A stretch of DNA of 64,000 nucleotides from Kofleriaceae bacterium (GTDB lineage: Bacteria > Myxococcota_A > Polyangia > Haliangiales > Haliangiaceae): assembly GCA_020633495.1 (NCBI GenBank), contig JACKDR010000014.1, positions 62,001-126,000 of the forward strand. Reading direction: 5' to 3'. Shown here piece by piece: positions 29,997 through 41,132 of this stretch. Position 1 is the first letter of the stretch. The number at the start of each line of letters is the position of its first letter. The notes beneath the pieces were generated by a model that did no database searches, was not told the origin of the DNA, and worked only from the letters and a program-made list of their open reading frames with translations. The position numbers were made by a program, and so were the translations under genes.

Positions 29997-31258
29997 TAGT
30001 AGTCGGCGAGCAGGCCGAGCTGCAGGACGAAGGCGTCGAGCAGCTGGTTCGACGACAGGAACTGGCCGTCGCGCCCGGCGAGGTTGGCGTCGGGGTCGTC
30101 GGCGGGGAGCTCGTCGAGCAGCAGCACGTCGGCCTTGAGGTTGAGCTGCAGCTTGTCGAACAGACCCCACACCGCGTGGTCGTCCTCGGCCACGGTGATC
30201 ACGGTGAGCTTGCCGCCGAGCAGGATGTTGCGCACCGGCGCCAGCTCGCGGTCGCCGGTGAAGTACTCGCCGGCCGCCGACTCGGTCTCGTAGAAGAAGG
30301 CGTCCTTGAAGAAGGTCGCCGCGCTCTGCTGGTAGACCCGGGCCCGCAGCCGCAGCAGCAGGCTCGAGCCCGCGTACTGCGACCACGCCAGCTCGCCGGT
30401 GCCCGAGTTCACGCCCCAGGTGTCGCTGTAGTACCGGGTGTCGACGTGCAGGGCGGCGCGCAGCTTGGGGAAGAAGCGGTTCAGGCGCGCCGAGATCGCG
30501 AGGCGGCCACGGACCTCGGGGACGTGCTCCTGGGGCTCGTTCTGGCCGACCCGGACCCGGCGGTAGGGGTTGGCCTGGAAGCCGTGGATGATCTGTCCGA
30601 AGGCGGACAGCTGCAGGTTCATCGTCGGCGTGAGGTTCTGGGTCACCGTGCCCTGGACGGTGTCGATCGACAGGTCGCGCCACACCGTCTCGCCCGGGGT
30701 GTCCTCGCCGAAGACGTAGTTCTTGGTGCACGGGTCGACGCCGGTGAGGGCGCGACGCTCGAAGATGTCGGCGAGCGCGTTGTCCTTGTCGCAGACCTGG
30801 TCGAAGTTGTGGGTGTAGGCCAGCGCGACGTTGGTGTTCTTGCCCGGCAGGTCGATCGCGCCGGAGCCGCCGACGGTCAGCGACAGGTAGTCGCGCTCGA
30901 CGCCGACCGAGCCGTGGACGCCGAACTGCGACCGCTTGCCGTGGACGCCGACGCCGATCGAGCCCTCGTGGCGGAGGTCGGAGAACTCGGTGGCCGAGCT
31001 GACCGCGTCGGTCTTGTAGACCGTGGCGGTGGCGCCCGACACCGCGTCGGCCGAGTAGCCGAGATCGAGCGACAGCAGGTCGCCGGCGACGCCGACGTCG
31101 AACTGCGGGTGGATGACGGTGAGCCCGCCGAGGCCGCCCTGCCGCTGCTCCTGGTACCAGGTGGTCGAGAGCTCGAGGACGTCGTCGGCGCGCGCGATCC
31201 GACCGCCGGCGAGCACGCCGGCGACCGTGACCAGGCCGACGAGGGGCCTCAGTTGCAA
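29996..31258 (-). CDS. DUF3570-family outer-membrane protein
   Basis: The 420-residue protein has a signal peptide (LVGLVTVAGVLAGGRIARA). Alternating beta-strand patterns follow throughout, such as VHGSVGVERDYLSLTVGG, TRYYSDTW and RLRARVYQQSA, ending with QLGLLADY, consistent with an outer-membrane barrel. Length and its position directly after a DUF4266-type gene fit DUF3570. In other bacteria these two families travel together with ApbE (FAD:protein FMN transferase) and DUF2271, but neither is seen here. Function of the family is unknown to me. The start overlaps the preceding stop by ten bases. Confidence 0.8.
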   Translation of the reverse strand: MQLRPLVGLVTVAGVLAGGRIARADDVLELSTTWYQEQRQGGLGGLTVIHPQFDVGVAGDLLSLDLGYSADAVSGATATVYKTDAVSSATEFSDLRHEGSIGVGVHGKRSQFGVHGSVGVERDYLSLTVGGSGAIDLPGKNTNVALAYTHNFDQVCDKDNALADIFERRALTGVDPCTKNYVFGEDTPGETVWRDLSIDTVQGTVTQNLTPTMNLQLSAFGQIIHGFQANPYRRVRVGQNEPQEHVPEVRGRLAISARLNRFFPKLRAALHVDTRYYSDTWGVNSGTGELAWSQYAGSSLLLRLRARVYQQSAATFFKDAFFYETESAAGEYFTGDRELAPVRNILLGGKLTVITVAEDDHAVWGLFDKLQLNLKADVLLLDELPADDPDANLAGRDGQFLSSNQLLDAFVLQLGLLADY

Positions 31259-31443
31259 CCGCAGCCTCCACCGGTGGCGCCGCCGCCGCCGGCCGCGCCC
31301 TCGCGGTTCGACAGGATGTGGCTGTCCGCCGACGCCTCCTGCGGATCGTCGTCGAAGATCATCACCTGATCGGCGAGGAACTGCTTCTCGCTGGCCCGCA
31401 CCGCGTTGCGGCCGCAGCCGGCCACCAGCGCTAGCATGATCAC
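31249..31443 (-). CDS. DUF4266-type small lipoprotein ending in GGGCGCN
   Basis: The recognisable product is a short lipoprotein. A hydrophobic stretch ending LALVAGC (lipobox) is followed by about 50 residues containing EKQFLADQVMIFDDDPQEA, then a Gly-rich tail ending in GGGCGCN. The Asp-Pro motif and the CGCN end are typical of DUF4266. The start is uncertain: GTG 31443 gives a very short signal peptide, while the frame stays open to ATG 31722 through a repeat region that does not look coding. It overlaps the DUF3570 gene by ten bases and is surely co-transcribed. Confidence 0.65.
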   Translation of the reverse strand: MIMLALVAGCGRNAVRASEKQFLADQVMIFDDDPQEASADSHILSNREGAAGGGGATGGGCGCN

Positions 31444-31468
31444 GAGCGCCAGCCCGCCGATCCGGAAT

Positions 31469-31623
31469 CCCGCGCCCGTCTGCGGACGCGCGTCTGCCGC
31501 GACGGCGGCGGTCCGAGCGCCGGCGCCGGACCGCGCCTTCTCCGATCCCGCGCCCGTCCGCGGATGCGCGTCCGCCGCGCCGAAGGCGGCGGTCCGAGCG
31601 CCGGCGCCGGACGGCGCCTTCTC
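31469..31623. repeat. Two tandem copies of a 75-78 base palindromic element
   Basis: Copies at 31469-31542 and 31547-31623 are about 90 percent alike. Each contains an arm like GGCGGCGGTCCGAGCGCCGG facing a GGCGCCTTCTC arm, able to form a large GC hairpin (GAAGGCG with CGCCTTC in the second copy). They lie between the SH3-protein stop and the DUF4266 lipobox. Such REP-like elements can stabilise or attenuate operon mRNA; here that is inference. Confidence 0.6.
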
Positions 31624-31699
31624 CGCCTCCGCGCGAGCAACGCGCGGCAGGGGTGAATCGGCGCGGCTCCGCCGCGCCGAGAGGGGACGGGAAGGTCCC

Positions 31700-32473
31700 C
31701 TAAAAAAAGATCGCGAGGCCACCGGTGTACTCCTGTCCGTTCGACGCCTTGTCGGGATCGAACAAGGTCCAGTTGCGGAAGTCGAGGCGCAGCGTGATCT
31801 GCTTCTTGAACGTCAGCTCGAAGCCACCACCGGCGCACACCGCCATCAGGGTCTCCTCGGGATCGACGAAGTTGTCGGCCTTGGGCCGGATGTGCGCCGC
31901 GCCGGCGCCGGCGTTGACGTACGGGCCGAGCGCGGCGCCCGGCTTGAGCCGCAGCGTCCAGGTCACGCCGCCGAGGAAGATGTCCTTCTGGCCGCGCGGC
32001 GACAGCCCGGCGAAGCCCTCGATCGACCAGTGCGGGTCGAGCATCCACGCCGGCCGCAGCAGGTACAGCCCCTCCCGATCGAGGATGCCGGCGGAGAACG
32101 AGATCTCGACGTCGGCGTAGGGCGCCGGCGACGGGCCCAGCACGGCGCGGCGGAACGCGCGCCACGCCCGGGACATCGCGCCGCGGTGCTCGTCGTCGAC
32201 GACCTCGAACGGGAAGACCAGCTCGCCGAAGATCCAGCCGCTGGTGCCGTCCTCGAGCATGACCTTGAACCAGTAGCCCTTGGTGCCGCGCTCGACGACC
32301 TCGAAGATCTCGCCGCGGTCGGCGACGTAGACCTCGCGGTAGGTCGGGCCGGGGCCGCTGTGGACCGGCGCGTGCTGCGCGATCACCCGCAGGTACGCGT
32401 CCCCGGCGGCGGCGACGCGGGTGCCGGCGCCCAGCCCGATCGCGATCGCGATCGCGATCAGCCACGGCCTCAC
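31700..32473 (-). CDS. SH3-domain protein with outer-membrane-barrel-like C-terminus
   Basis: The 257-residue product starts with a signal peptide (WLIAIAIAIGLGAGTRVAAA). Residues about 25-85 form a bacterial SH3 domain (YLRVIAQHAPVHSGPGPTY, GYWFKVMLEDGTSGWI). The rest has a beta-barrel-like pattern (VTWTLRLKPGAALGPYVNAG, KQITLRLDFRNWTLF) ending in a terminal aromatic, GGLAIFF, typical of outer-membrane proteins. GTG 32473 overlaps the stop of the upstream lipoprotein gene. It may tie peptidoglycan to an outer-membrane structure, but no specific function is shown. Confidence 0.7.
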   Translation of the reverse strand: MRPWLIAIAIAIGLGAGTRVAAAGDAYLRVIAQHAPVHSGPGPTYREVYVADRGEIFEVVERGTKGYWFKVMLEDGTSGWIFGELVFPFEVVDDEHRGAMSRAWRAFRRAVLGPSPAPYADVEISFSAGILDREGLYLLRPAWMLDPHWSIEGFAGLSPRGQKDIFLGGVTWTLRLKPGAALGPYVNAGAGAAHIRPKADNFVDPEETLMAVCAGGGFELTFKKQITLRLDFRNWTLFDPDKASNGQEYTGGLAIFF

Positions 32474-32958
32474 GGGAACCAGCCCTCGAAGGCGGTGACC
32501 GCCGGATCGGACGTGTTCGGGAAGATGTCGTCGCCGCCGTGCGGGTCGACGCCGGCGAGCGGCTTGGTCAAGAGCGCGCTGGCGTCGGGCGTGCCGCAGT
32601 TGAGGAAGCGGATGACCACGTTGTAGTTGCGATCGTGCGCGGTCGGATCGCCGGTGACGTCGGTGTCGAGGCGCAGCGCCGAGCGGCCGTTGCCGGCGGC
32701 GTGGCAGCCGGAGTTGGCGACGCACGACTTGGTCGTGTCGGCGGGCGACAGGAACTCGGGCCAGATGACGTCGCGGTAGTACATCGGGTCCGGCCGGCAC
32801 ACCCCGGGGTCGGCGGGCGTGTCGCCGAGGTCGACCGTGGGGCAACCGGTGAGATGTAGCAGCCCCACCAGGAGCCCGATCGGTGCCCAGACGAGGGCTC
32901 CGCGGACTCCAGCGAGGTGCGCGCTGGCGGCGTTACGCCGGGATGGGGTGCTGAGCAT
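32470..32958 (-). CDS. Lipoprotein with Cys-x5-Cys-His motif
   Basis: The 162-residue product has a lipoprotein signal with lipobox LTGC (Cys39) after a 25-residue hydrophobic region. The mature part contains Cys79 and Cys85-His86 in KSCVANSGCHA, spaced as C-x5-C-H. Similar sequences occur in myxobacterial and planctomycete proteins related to cytochrome c-type domains, but the spacing is not the C-x2-C-H of ordinary heme attachment. Whether it binds heme is open. It heads the operon SH3 protein, DUF4266, DUF3570 and has GGGAAAGG before the ATG. Confidence 0.7.
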   Translation of the reverse strand: MLSTPSRRNAASAHLAGVRGALVWAPIGLLVGLLHLTGCPTVDLGDTPADPGVCRPDPMYYRDVIWPEFLSPADTTKSCVANSGCHAAGNGRSALRLDTDVTGDPTAHDRNYNVVIRFLNCGTPDASALLTKPLAGVDPHGGDDIFPNTSDPAVTAFEGWFP

Positions 32959-32972
32959 CCTTTCCCACCGAC

Positions 32973-33001
32973 AGCGTACACCGGTGCCACGCCGGTGTCA
33001 T
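32973..33001 (-). promoter_or_regulatory. Candidate promoter for the envelope operon
   Basis: On the minus strand ATGACA (33001-32996), a 17-base spacer and TACGCT (32978-32973) resemble a housekeeping promoter. The leader to ATG 32958 is short but holds a ribosome site. Confidence 0.4.
32978..32998. promoter_or_regulatory. Operator-like inverted repeat in the promoter spacer
   Basis: ACACCGG-N7-CCGGTGT is a perfect seven-base inverted repeat filling the space between the proposed -10 and -35 of the envelope operon, a typical repressor-site position. The regulator is unknown. Confidence 0.35.
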
Positions 33002-33067
33002 GCGACCGGGGCACCTGCGCGCGGACGTCGCCGCCGTCGCGACTTGCGGCGGTGCGCTGCGCGACGG

Positions 33068-33073
33068 TAACGT
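33068..33073 (+). promoter_or_regulatory. Candidate -10 element for the AAA-TPR gene
   Basis: TAACGT is followed by exactly six bases and GTG 33080, which supports both leaderless transcription and this start codon. Confidence 0.4.
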
Positions 33074-33079
33074 CTGTCG

Positions 33080-36204
<3,125 letters not shown>

Positions 36205-36226
36205 GCCGGCGGCGCCGGCCCCGCCG

Positions 36227-37684
36227 TCACGGCCGCCGCGGCAGCGCCGCGACCGCGTTCTCGAGCACGACGTAGAGCGTGGCGTCGTCGGCGACCAGCT
36301 GCGGGACGTCGAGCAGGCCGGGGCGGGGCAGCGTGGTCAGCTGGGTCCGCCAGGCGGTGGCGCCGTCGGCGATCGCGACGGCGCGGACCTCGGCGGGGCC
36401 GTCGAGGTCGCCGGCGCCGGCGACGTAGACGACGTCGCCGCCGGGGATCATCGGGGTCGCGGCGCCGACGTCGACCGCCCAGACCCGGGCGCCGGCGCGC
36501 CAGCGCCGCAGCTCGCCGCCGGCGCCGACGATGGCGCCGTCGGCCACCGGCACCGGCGCGTAGCCGTCGGCGGCCTCGGGGTCGCGGTCGCCGATCCGGG
36601 TGACGCAGCCGGGCGGCGCGTCGCGCTCGTCGGCGCCGTCGGCGCCCGCGCACGCCGCCGGCGTGACGCGGAAGATGCCGTCGGCCCAGCCGACGATCAG
36701 GGCGCCGTCGGCGGTGGCGGCGCCGTCGGTGACGAAGCCGCCGCCGCCGCGCACCGCCAGCCGCGCCGACACCGCGCCGTCGCCGCCGATCAGGTAGAGC
36801 TGATCGTCGCCGACGTAGGCCCAGCGATCGCCGAGATCGACCAGCGAGCGGGTCATCGAGGCGACGTCGGGGCCGCCAGGCAGGGGCGGGTGGCGGCGCA
36901 GGCAGCCCGCCGGGTCGTCGGCGCACCGCGCCGGATCGAGCTCGCCCCACTGGCCGTCGTCGCCGACGACGACCGCGCCGGCGCCGCGGCTCATCGCGGC
37001 CAGCCAGCCGCCGCCGTCGCCGCGCGGCAGGGTCCACCGGGTCGCGCCGGTGGCGGTGTCGAGGCAGCGCAGGCCGTCGGCGTCGGTCAGCAGGCAGCCG
37101 CCGACCACCGCCAGCAGCGTCGGCGCGTCGTCGAGGCTGCGCCGCCACCGCTCGGCGCCGTCGCCGATCGCGACGACGGTCTTCTCGGCGCTGGCGTACA
37201 GCGTGCCGGCGGCGGCGACGGCGTCGGACAGCTGCTCGACGCCGTCGACCTGCAGCTGCCAGCGCGGCGCCGGGCCGGCGCCGCGGACCGGGCTGTAGTC
37301 GAGGCCCTGCAGCGCCGCGTAGGCGGGCTCGCAGGCGGGCGAGTCGTCGAAGCGCTCGAGGCAGCGCAGCGCGGCCTCGGGCCAGGCCTCGCACTGCGCG
37401 ACCGCGGCGATCATCGCGGCGCGGTAGGCGGTGGCGTCGGCGGGATCGAGGCAGGCCTCGAGGTCGTCGCCGTGGTCGCGCAGGCACGCGGTCTTGGCGC
37501 CGTCGGCGTCGTCGAGCGCCGCGGCCAGGCCGGCGGTGAAGGCGCCGGCGAAGCCGCGCAGCAGCCGGGTGCAGCGGTCGCGGCGCGACGGCGCGTGCGA
37601 CCGGCACGCCGCGGTCGAGGTCGCGGCCGCCGCGGCGACGGCGGCGATCACCCAGGGCCGGACCGCGGCGCAGGAGCGGGACAT
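36227..37684 (-). CDS. PQQ-type beta-propeller lipoprotein
   Basis: The 485-residue product has a lipoprotein signal (WVIAAVAAAAATSTAAC). Residues about 30-130 form a Cys-rich helical part with repeated C-x-x-x-Leu patterns. The remainder shows propeller repeats of the PQQ/WD-like kind: LRCLDTATGATRWTLPRGD, AERWRRSLDDAP, AIADGATAWRTQL. Such propellers usually serve as binding scaffolds; no enzyme motif is seen. It converges on the AAA-TPR gene and is divergent from cca, with 89 bases between the starts. Confidence 0.7.
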   Translation of the reverse strand: MSRSCAAVRPWVIAAVAAAAATSTAACRSHAPSRRDRCTRLLRGFAGAFTAGLAAALDDADGAKTACLRDHGDDLEACLDPADATAYRAAMIAAVAQCEAWPEAALRCLERFDDSPACEPAYAALQGLDYSPVRGAGPAPRWQLQVDGVEQLSDAVAAAGTLYASAEKTVVAIGDGAERWRRSLDDAPTLLAVVGGCLLTDADGLRCLDTATGATRWTLPRGDGGGWLAAMSRGAGAVVVGDDGQWGELDPARCADDPAGCLRRHPPLPGGPDVASMTRSLVDLGDRWAYVGDDQLYLIGGDGAVSARLAVRGGGGFVTDGAATADGALIVGWADGIFRVTPAACAGADGADERDAPPGCVTRIGDRDPEAADGYAPVPVADGAIVGAGGELRRWRAGARVWAVDVGAATPMIPGGDVVYVAGAGDLDGPAEVRAVAIADGATAWRTQLTTLPRPGLLDVPQLVADDATLYVVLENAVAALPRRP

Positions 37685-37759
37685 CGCGGCCGATGGTCGG
37701 CGGCCGCGGCGGCGCGGTCAACCGCGGCGGTGGCGGCTGGTGCGTCGCGCCGGCGGTGG

Positions 37760-37765
37760 TAGGCT
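37760..37765 (+). promoter_or_regulatory. Candidate -10 element for cca
   Basis: TAGGCT ends eight bases before the ATG at 37774, compatible with a leaderless or nearly leaderless transcript. Confidence 0.35.
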
Positions 37766-37773
37766 GCGCGGCC

Positions 37774-39081
37774 ATGATCGACGACGCCGAGCAGCTCCGT
37801 CGCCTCGCCGCGGCGGTGCCCGACGAGGTCCGCCAGGTGTGCCAGGCGCTGGTCGAGGCCGGCTTCGAGGCCGTCACCGTCGGCGGCGCGGTCCGCGACG
37901 CGCTGATCGGCCGGCCCGCCGGCGACTGGGACGTGGCGTCGAGCGCGCACCCCGACGAGGTCGTCGCGCTGTTCCGGCGGACGATCCCGACCGGCCTGCA
38001 GCACGGCACGGTCACGGTCATGGTCGGCAAGGGCGACCGCCGCCAGGGCGTCGAGGTCACGACCTACCGCGGCGAGGGCGCCTACAGCGACGCCCGCCGC
38101 CCCGACCACGTCGTCTTCGGCGTGCCGCTCGACGAGGACCTGGCGCGGCGCGACCTGGTGGTCAACGCCATCGCCTACGATCCGATCGCCGGGCGCATCC
38201 ACGATCCGTTCGGCGGCCGCGCCGATCTCGCGGCGCGCCGGCTGCGCGCGGTCGGCGACCCGGTGGCGCGGTTCACCGAGGACGGCCTGCGCGTCATGCG
38301 CGCGATCCGCTTCGCCGCGGTGCTCGAGTTCGCCCTCGACGACGCCACCGAGGCGGCGATCGCGGTGGCGCTGCCGTCGCTGCGGCGGGTGTCGCAGGAG
38401 CGGGTCCACGACGAGCTGGTCAAGCTGCTGGCGGCGCCGCGGCCGTCGCGCGGCCTGCCGATCGCGCGGTCGAGCGGGGTGCTCGAGGCGATCCTCCCCG
38501 AGGTCGCGGCCGCCGCCGACGACGCGCGGTGGGCGCGCGCGCTGGCGTGGATCGACGCCGCGCCGCGCGGCCCGGCCTGCCTGGCCGCGCTGCTCGCGAC
38601 CGCCGCCGCCGACGCCGCGGCGACCACGCCGGCCGGCGACGCCGCCGCGGCCAGGCTCGCCGAGCAGGTCCTGCGCCGGCTCAAGTTCTCCAACGAGGAT
38701 CGCGAGCGGGTGACCCGGCTGGTCCGGATCGCCCACGCGCCTGCGGCGCCCGCCGGCTGGCCGGCGCCGGCCCTGCGCCGGCTGCTCGGCGCGATCGGCC
38801 GCGCTGCGGCCGCCGACGCCGCGGCGCTGTGGGCGGCGCGCCCCGACGGCGACGCCGGCGCCGCCCTGGCGGCGGCGGCCCGCGAGGTGCTCGATCGCGG
38901 CGACGCCCTGGTCACCGGCGAGCTGGCGATCGGCGGCGGCGACTTGATGCGCGAGCTCGGCCTGGCGCCGGGCCGCGAGGTCGGCCAGCTCCTCGCTGGC
39001 CTGCTCGACGAGGTGCTCGACGATCCGGCGGTCAACACCCGCGACCGCCTGCTCGACGCCGCCCGCCGCCGGCGCGGCTAG
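37774..39081 (+). CDS. cca: CCA tRNA nucleotidyltransferase / poly(A) polymerase family
   Basis: This class II nucleotidyltransferase adds or repairs the CCA end of tRNA. The catalytic head motif AVTVGGAVRDALIGRPAGDWDVA is present, as are the RRDLVVNAIAYD motif and the FTEDGLRVMRAIRFAAVLEF neck. The 435-residue length fits. In some bacteria the same family is the poly(A) polymerase, so the exact product is not proven. The C-terminal half is Ala-rich and helical. Confidence 0.92.
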   Translation: MIDDAEQLRRLAAAVPDEVRQVCQALVEAGFEAVTVGGAVRDALIGRPAGDWDVASSAHPDEVVALFRRTIPTGLQHGTVTVMVGKGDRRQGVEVTTYRGEGAYSDARRPDHVVFGVPLDEDLARRDLVVNAIAYDPIAGRIHDPFGGRADLAARRLRAVGDPVARFTEDGLRVMRAIRFAAVLEFALDDATEAAIAVALPSLRRVSQERVHDELVKLLAAPRPSRGLPIARSSGVLEAILPEVAAAADDARWARALAWIDAAPRGPACLAALLATAAADAAATTPAGDAAAARLAEQVLRRLKFSNEDRERVTRLVRIAHAPAAPAGWPAPALRRLLGAIGRAAAADAAALWAARPDGDAGAALAAAAREVLDRGDALVTGELAIGGGDLMRELGLAPGREVGQLLAGLLDEVLDDPAVNTRDRLLDAARRRRG

Positions 39082-39111
39082 GGCCGGTACCGCGGCCGCC
39101 GCCGAAAACGC

Positions 39112-39143
39112 CACGGCGGCCCTCGGGGGGAAGGGCCGCCGTG
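39112..39143 (-). terminator. Strong hairpin terminator of the CUB-Kazal gene
   Basis: CACGGCGGCCCT and AGGGCCGCCGTG pair perfectly over 12 bases around an eight-base loop. On the minus strand the hairpin is followed within three bases by TTTT, so it fits an intrinsic terminator for the gene ending at 39232. It may also end cca transcripts from the other side. Confidence 0.65.
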
Positions 39144-39231
39144 AACAGGCAGGGTGGTTGGACGATGGGGTCGCGTGCAGAGGGGGGCGAGAGCCGAGCG
39201 GGCGGGAGGCTCCCGCTCGTCTCGCCGACGG

Positions 39232-40923
39232 CTACTGCTGGTACTCGGCGGTCAGCGTGAAGCCCTGCTTCACCACCGACGAGTCCGAGACGAAGTGCAG
39301 GTAGTGGTAGGCGCCGGTCAGCTCGTCGGTGAGCGCCGGGCCGGTGGTGCCGGTGTAGGTCCGGATCTTGGTCCACGCGCCGTTGCGCCAGCTCCACACC
39401 TCGAGCTTGTCGTAGCCCTGCTCGAGCTCGAACGCGCCGCTCACCACCAGGCGCGCCTTGGTGGCGCCCGCCGGCAGGTACAGCTCCTGCCACACGTTCT
39501 GGTTGTTGGCGTACGGGTGCGGGGTCGCGAAGCTGAAGCCGCCGATCGGCTGCCACGCCGGGCCGGCCTGCCACGCGCAGCTGTTGGCGCTGCACGCCCA
39601 GGCGCCGGGGATCGCCGGGTGGACCAGCTCGGCGCAGTCGGCCGGCGCGTCGCAGTAGGCCTGCGCGACGCAGGTGCCGCCGGCGTCGGGGTAAGGCGCC
39701 GCGTAGGTGCTCTCGTCGTAGCGGCACTTGAAGCCGTCGAGGCAGGCCCGGCCGGTCAGGCCGCCGCAGAAGTCGCCGGTCATGCCGCACTCGCCGGCGT
39801 GGGTGGTGCCGACGCTGGCACAGCTGGCCGAGCACGCGTTGGAGTAGGTCCGGCCGTCGGTGCCGCACACCGGGTCGTAGTTGGCCGGGCACACGCAGCC
39901 GGCGTCCTCGACGCAGGCGCCGGCGTCACAGGTGAAGCCGTCGCCGCAGCTCAGCGGCGCGCCCAGGCCGTCGCAGGTGAACAGCTCCTCGAAGGCGTCG
40001 ATCAGCGCCTGCTCGTCGGCGGTGAACGTGCCCTGCGGGCGGGTCAGCACGACCTGGTCGTGGCCGATCTGCACCGACAGGGTCTCGCTCCAGTTGCTGG
40101 GCTGCGAGACGTCGTCGCGCAGCGCGACGCCGCTGTCGACCAGCGTGCGGATCAGCGCCTGGAAGGCGTCGCGGTCGACGGTGCCGAGCGCGACCACCTG
40201 GTCGGGCGCGTCGGGCTTGTAGGTGACGCTGGCGGCGTCGAAGCCGACCAGGCGGCGGCCGGTGACCTGGCCGCTGAAGCCACCGCCGACGGTGTGCTCG
40301 ATGATCATGTCGGTCGCCGGCTGGCACCACGAGTCGCCGGCGCACTCGCACACCCCCGGGGTGTGGTTGATGTCGACCTCGTCGGCGGCGCAGGCGTGGA
40401 TCGGCGACGCCGGGCAGTGCAGCACGGTCTGGGCGCGGACCGCGTCGATGCGGAAGCCGTAGTCGGTGATCGAGTAGTCGGTGTCGAGCACCAGCGCGAG
40501 CCGCTTGGCGCCGAGGGGCAGCCACGCCGACCACTCGCCGTCGTGGTTGCCGTCGAGGGTCTGCACGGTGGCGCCGGTGCCGTCGCTGAGGCGCACGAAG
40601 TCGTAGCCGCGCTCGGTGCGCAGGGACGCGAAGTGGACCTGGACCGCGGTCGCGCAGCTGGGCACGACGCCGTCGAGGTCGAGCTGGTAGGTGCGCGACA
40701 GGTTGTTGGCGTACGGGTGGGCCGACTCCAGCACCATCGCGAAGGTGTCGCCCTCACCGTCGGCCTTGCCGGCCGCAAACGGGATGGGGGACCCCGGCGG
40801 CGTGCTGACATCCACCTCGCCCTTGGGCGCCTCGCCCTTGTCGTCGACACAGCCGGAGGCCGTCACCAGCGCCGCGGCGCCGGCGAGCACGAGCCCGCGA
40901 ATCGAGAAGATCTCACGCAGCAT
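39232..40923 (-). CDS. CUB-Kazal-CUB surface lipoprotein
   Basis: The 563-residue product has a lipoprotein signal with lipobox ASGC (Cys25). A CUB-like domain spans about 66-165 (SAHPYANNLSRTYQL, then KRLALVLDTDYS). The middle (170-340) is Cys-rich and unrecognised. A Kazal-type inhibitor domain follows at 343-379 (CVCPANYDPVCGTDGRTYS...), then another Cys-rich part. A second CUB-like domain spans about 463-563, and its opening TPHPYANNQNVWQELYL repeats the motif of the first. Kazal domains inhibit serine proteases, so a protective or prey-facing role is inferred. Confidence 0.8.
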   Translation of the reverse strand: MLREIFSIRGLVLAGAAALVTASGCVDDKGEAPKGEVDVSTPPGSPIPFAAGKADGEGDTFAMVLESAHPYANNLSRTYQLDLDGVVPSCATAVQVHFASLRTERGYDFVRLSDGTGATVQTLDGNHDGEWSAWLPLGAKRLALVLDTDYSITDYGFRIDAVRAQTVLHCPASPIHACAADEVDINHTPGVCECAGDSWCQPATDMIIEHTVGGGFSGQVTGRRLVGFDAASVTYKPDAPDQVVALGTVDRDAFQALIRTLVDSGVALRDDVSQPSNWSETLSVQIGHDQVVLTRPQGTFTADEQALIDAFEELFTCDGLGAPLSCGDGFTCDAGACVEDAGCVCPANYDPVCGTDGRTYSNACSASCASVGTTHAGECGMTGDFCGGLTGRACLDGFKCRYDESTYAAPYPDAGGTCVAQAYCDAPADCAELVHPAIPGAWACSANSCAWQAGPAWQPIGGFSFATPHPYANNQNVWQELYLPAGATKARLVVSGAFELEQGYDKLEVWSWRNGAWTKIRTYTGTTGPALTDELTGAYHYLHFVSDSSVVKQGFTLTAEYQQ

Positions 40924-41002
40924 GACGCCCGCCCCCTGAGCAACCCCTGTTCCACCCGGCGAGGCGGATTCCGGCCCCCAGATCGGGCTCAATTGCGAGC
41001 AA

Positions 41003-41008
41003 AGTCAA
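41003..41008 (-). promoter_or_regulatory. Possible -35 element for the CUB-Kazal gene
   Basis: On the minus strand this reads TTGACT in an AT-richer patch 80 bases upstream of the gene. The hexamer 17 bases on is CGATCT, a poor -10, so the promoter is weakly supported. The rest of 40924-41132 holds no gene that I can see. Confidence 0.25.
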
Positions 41009-41084
41009 TAATTTGCACTCCTGGACGCTGGCGCATGTCGTGGCCATGGCCAGGCGGCTAGCCGCTGCGTGCGCGCGGCAGTCG

Positions 41085-41112
41085 GTGTGACACCCGCGGC
41101 GCGGCGTCACAC
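41085..41112. promoter_or_regulatory. Operator-like inverted repeat upstream of the Rieske-ETF operon
   Basis: GTGTGAC (41085-41091) and GTCACAC (41106-41112) form a perfect seven-base inverted repeat with a 14-base spacer, ending 20 bases before the Rieske start. An ACACCCGC direct repeat overlaps it. No promoter hexamers are clear here. Confidence 0.35.
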
Positions 41113-41132
41113 CCGCCTGCCAGCCTGGGCCC

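Noticed and set aside
31444..31722. N-terminal extension of the DUF4266 protein to ATG 31722
   Set aside because: It would translate two palindromic repeat copies and give no signal peptide ahead of the lipobox; the region looks intergenic.
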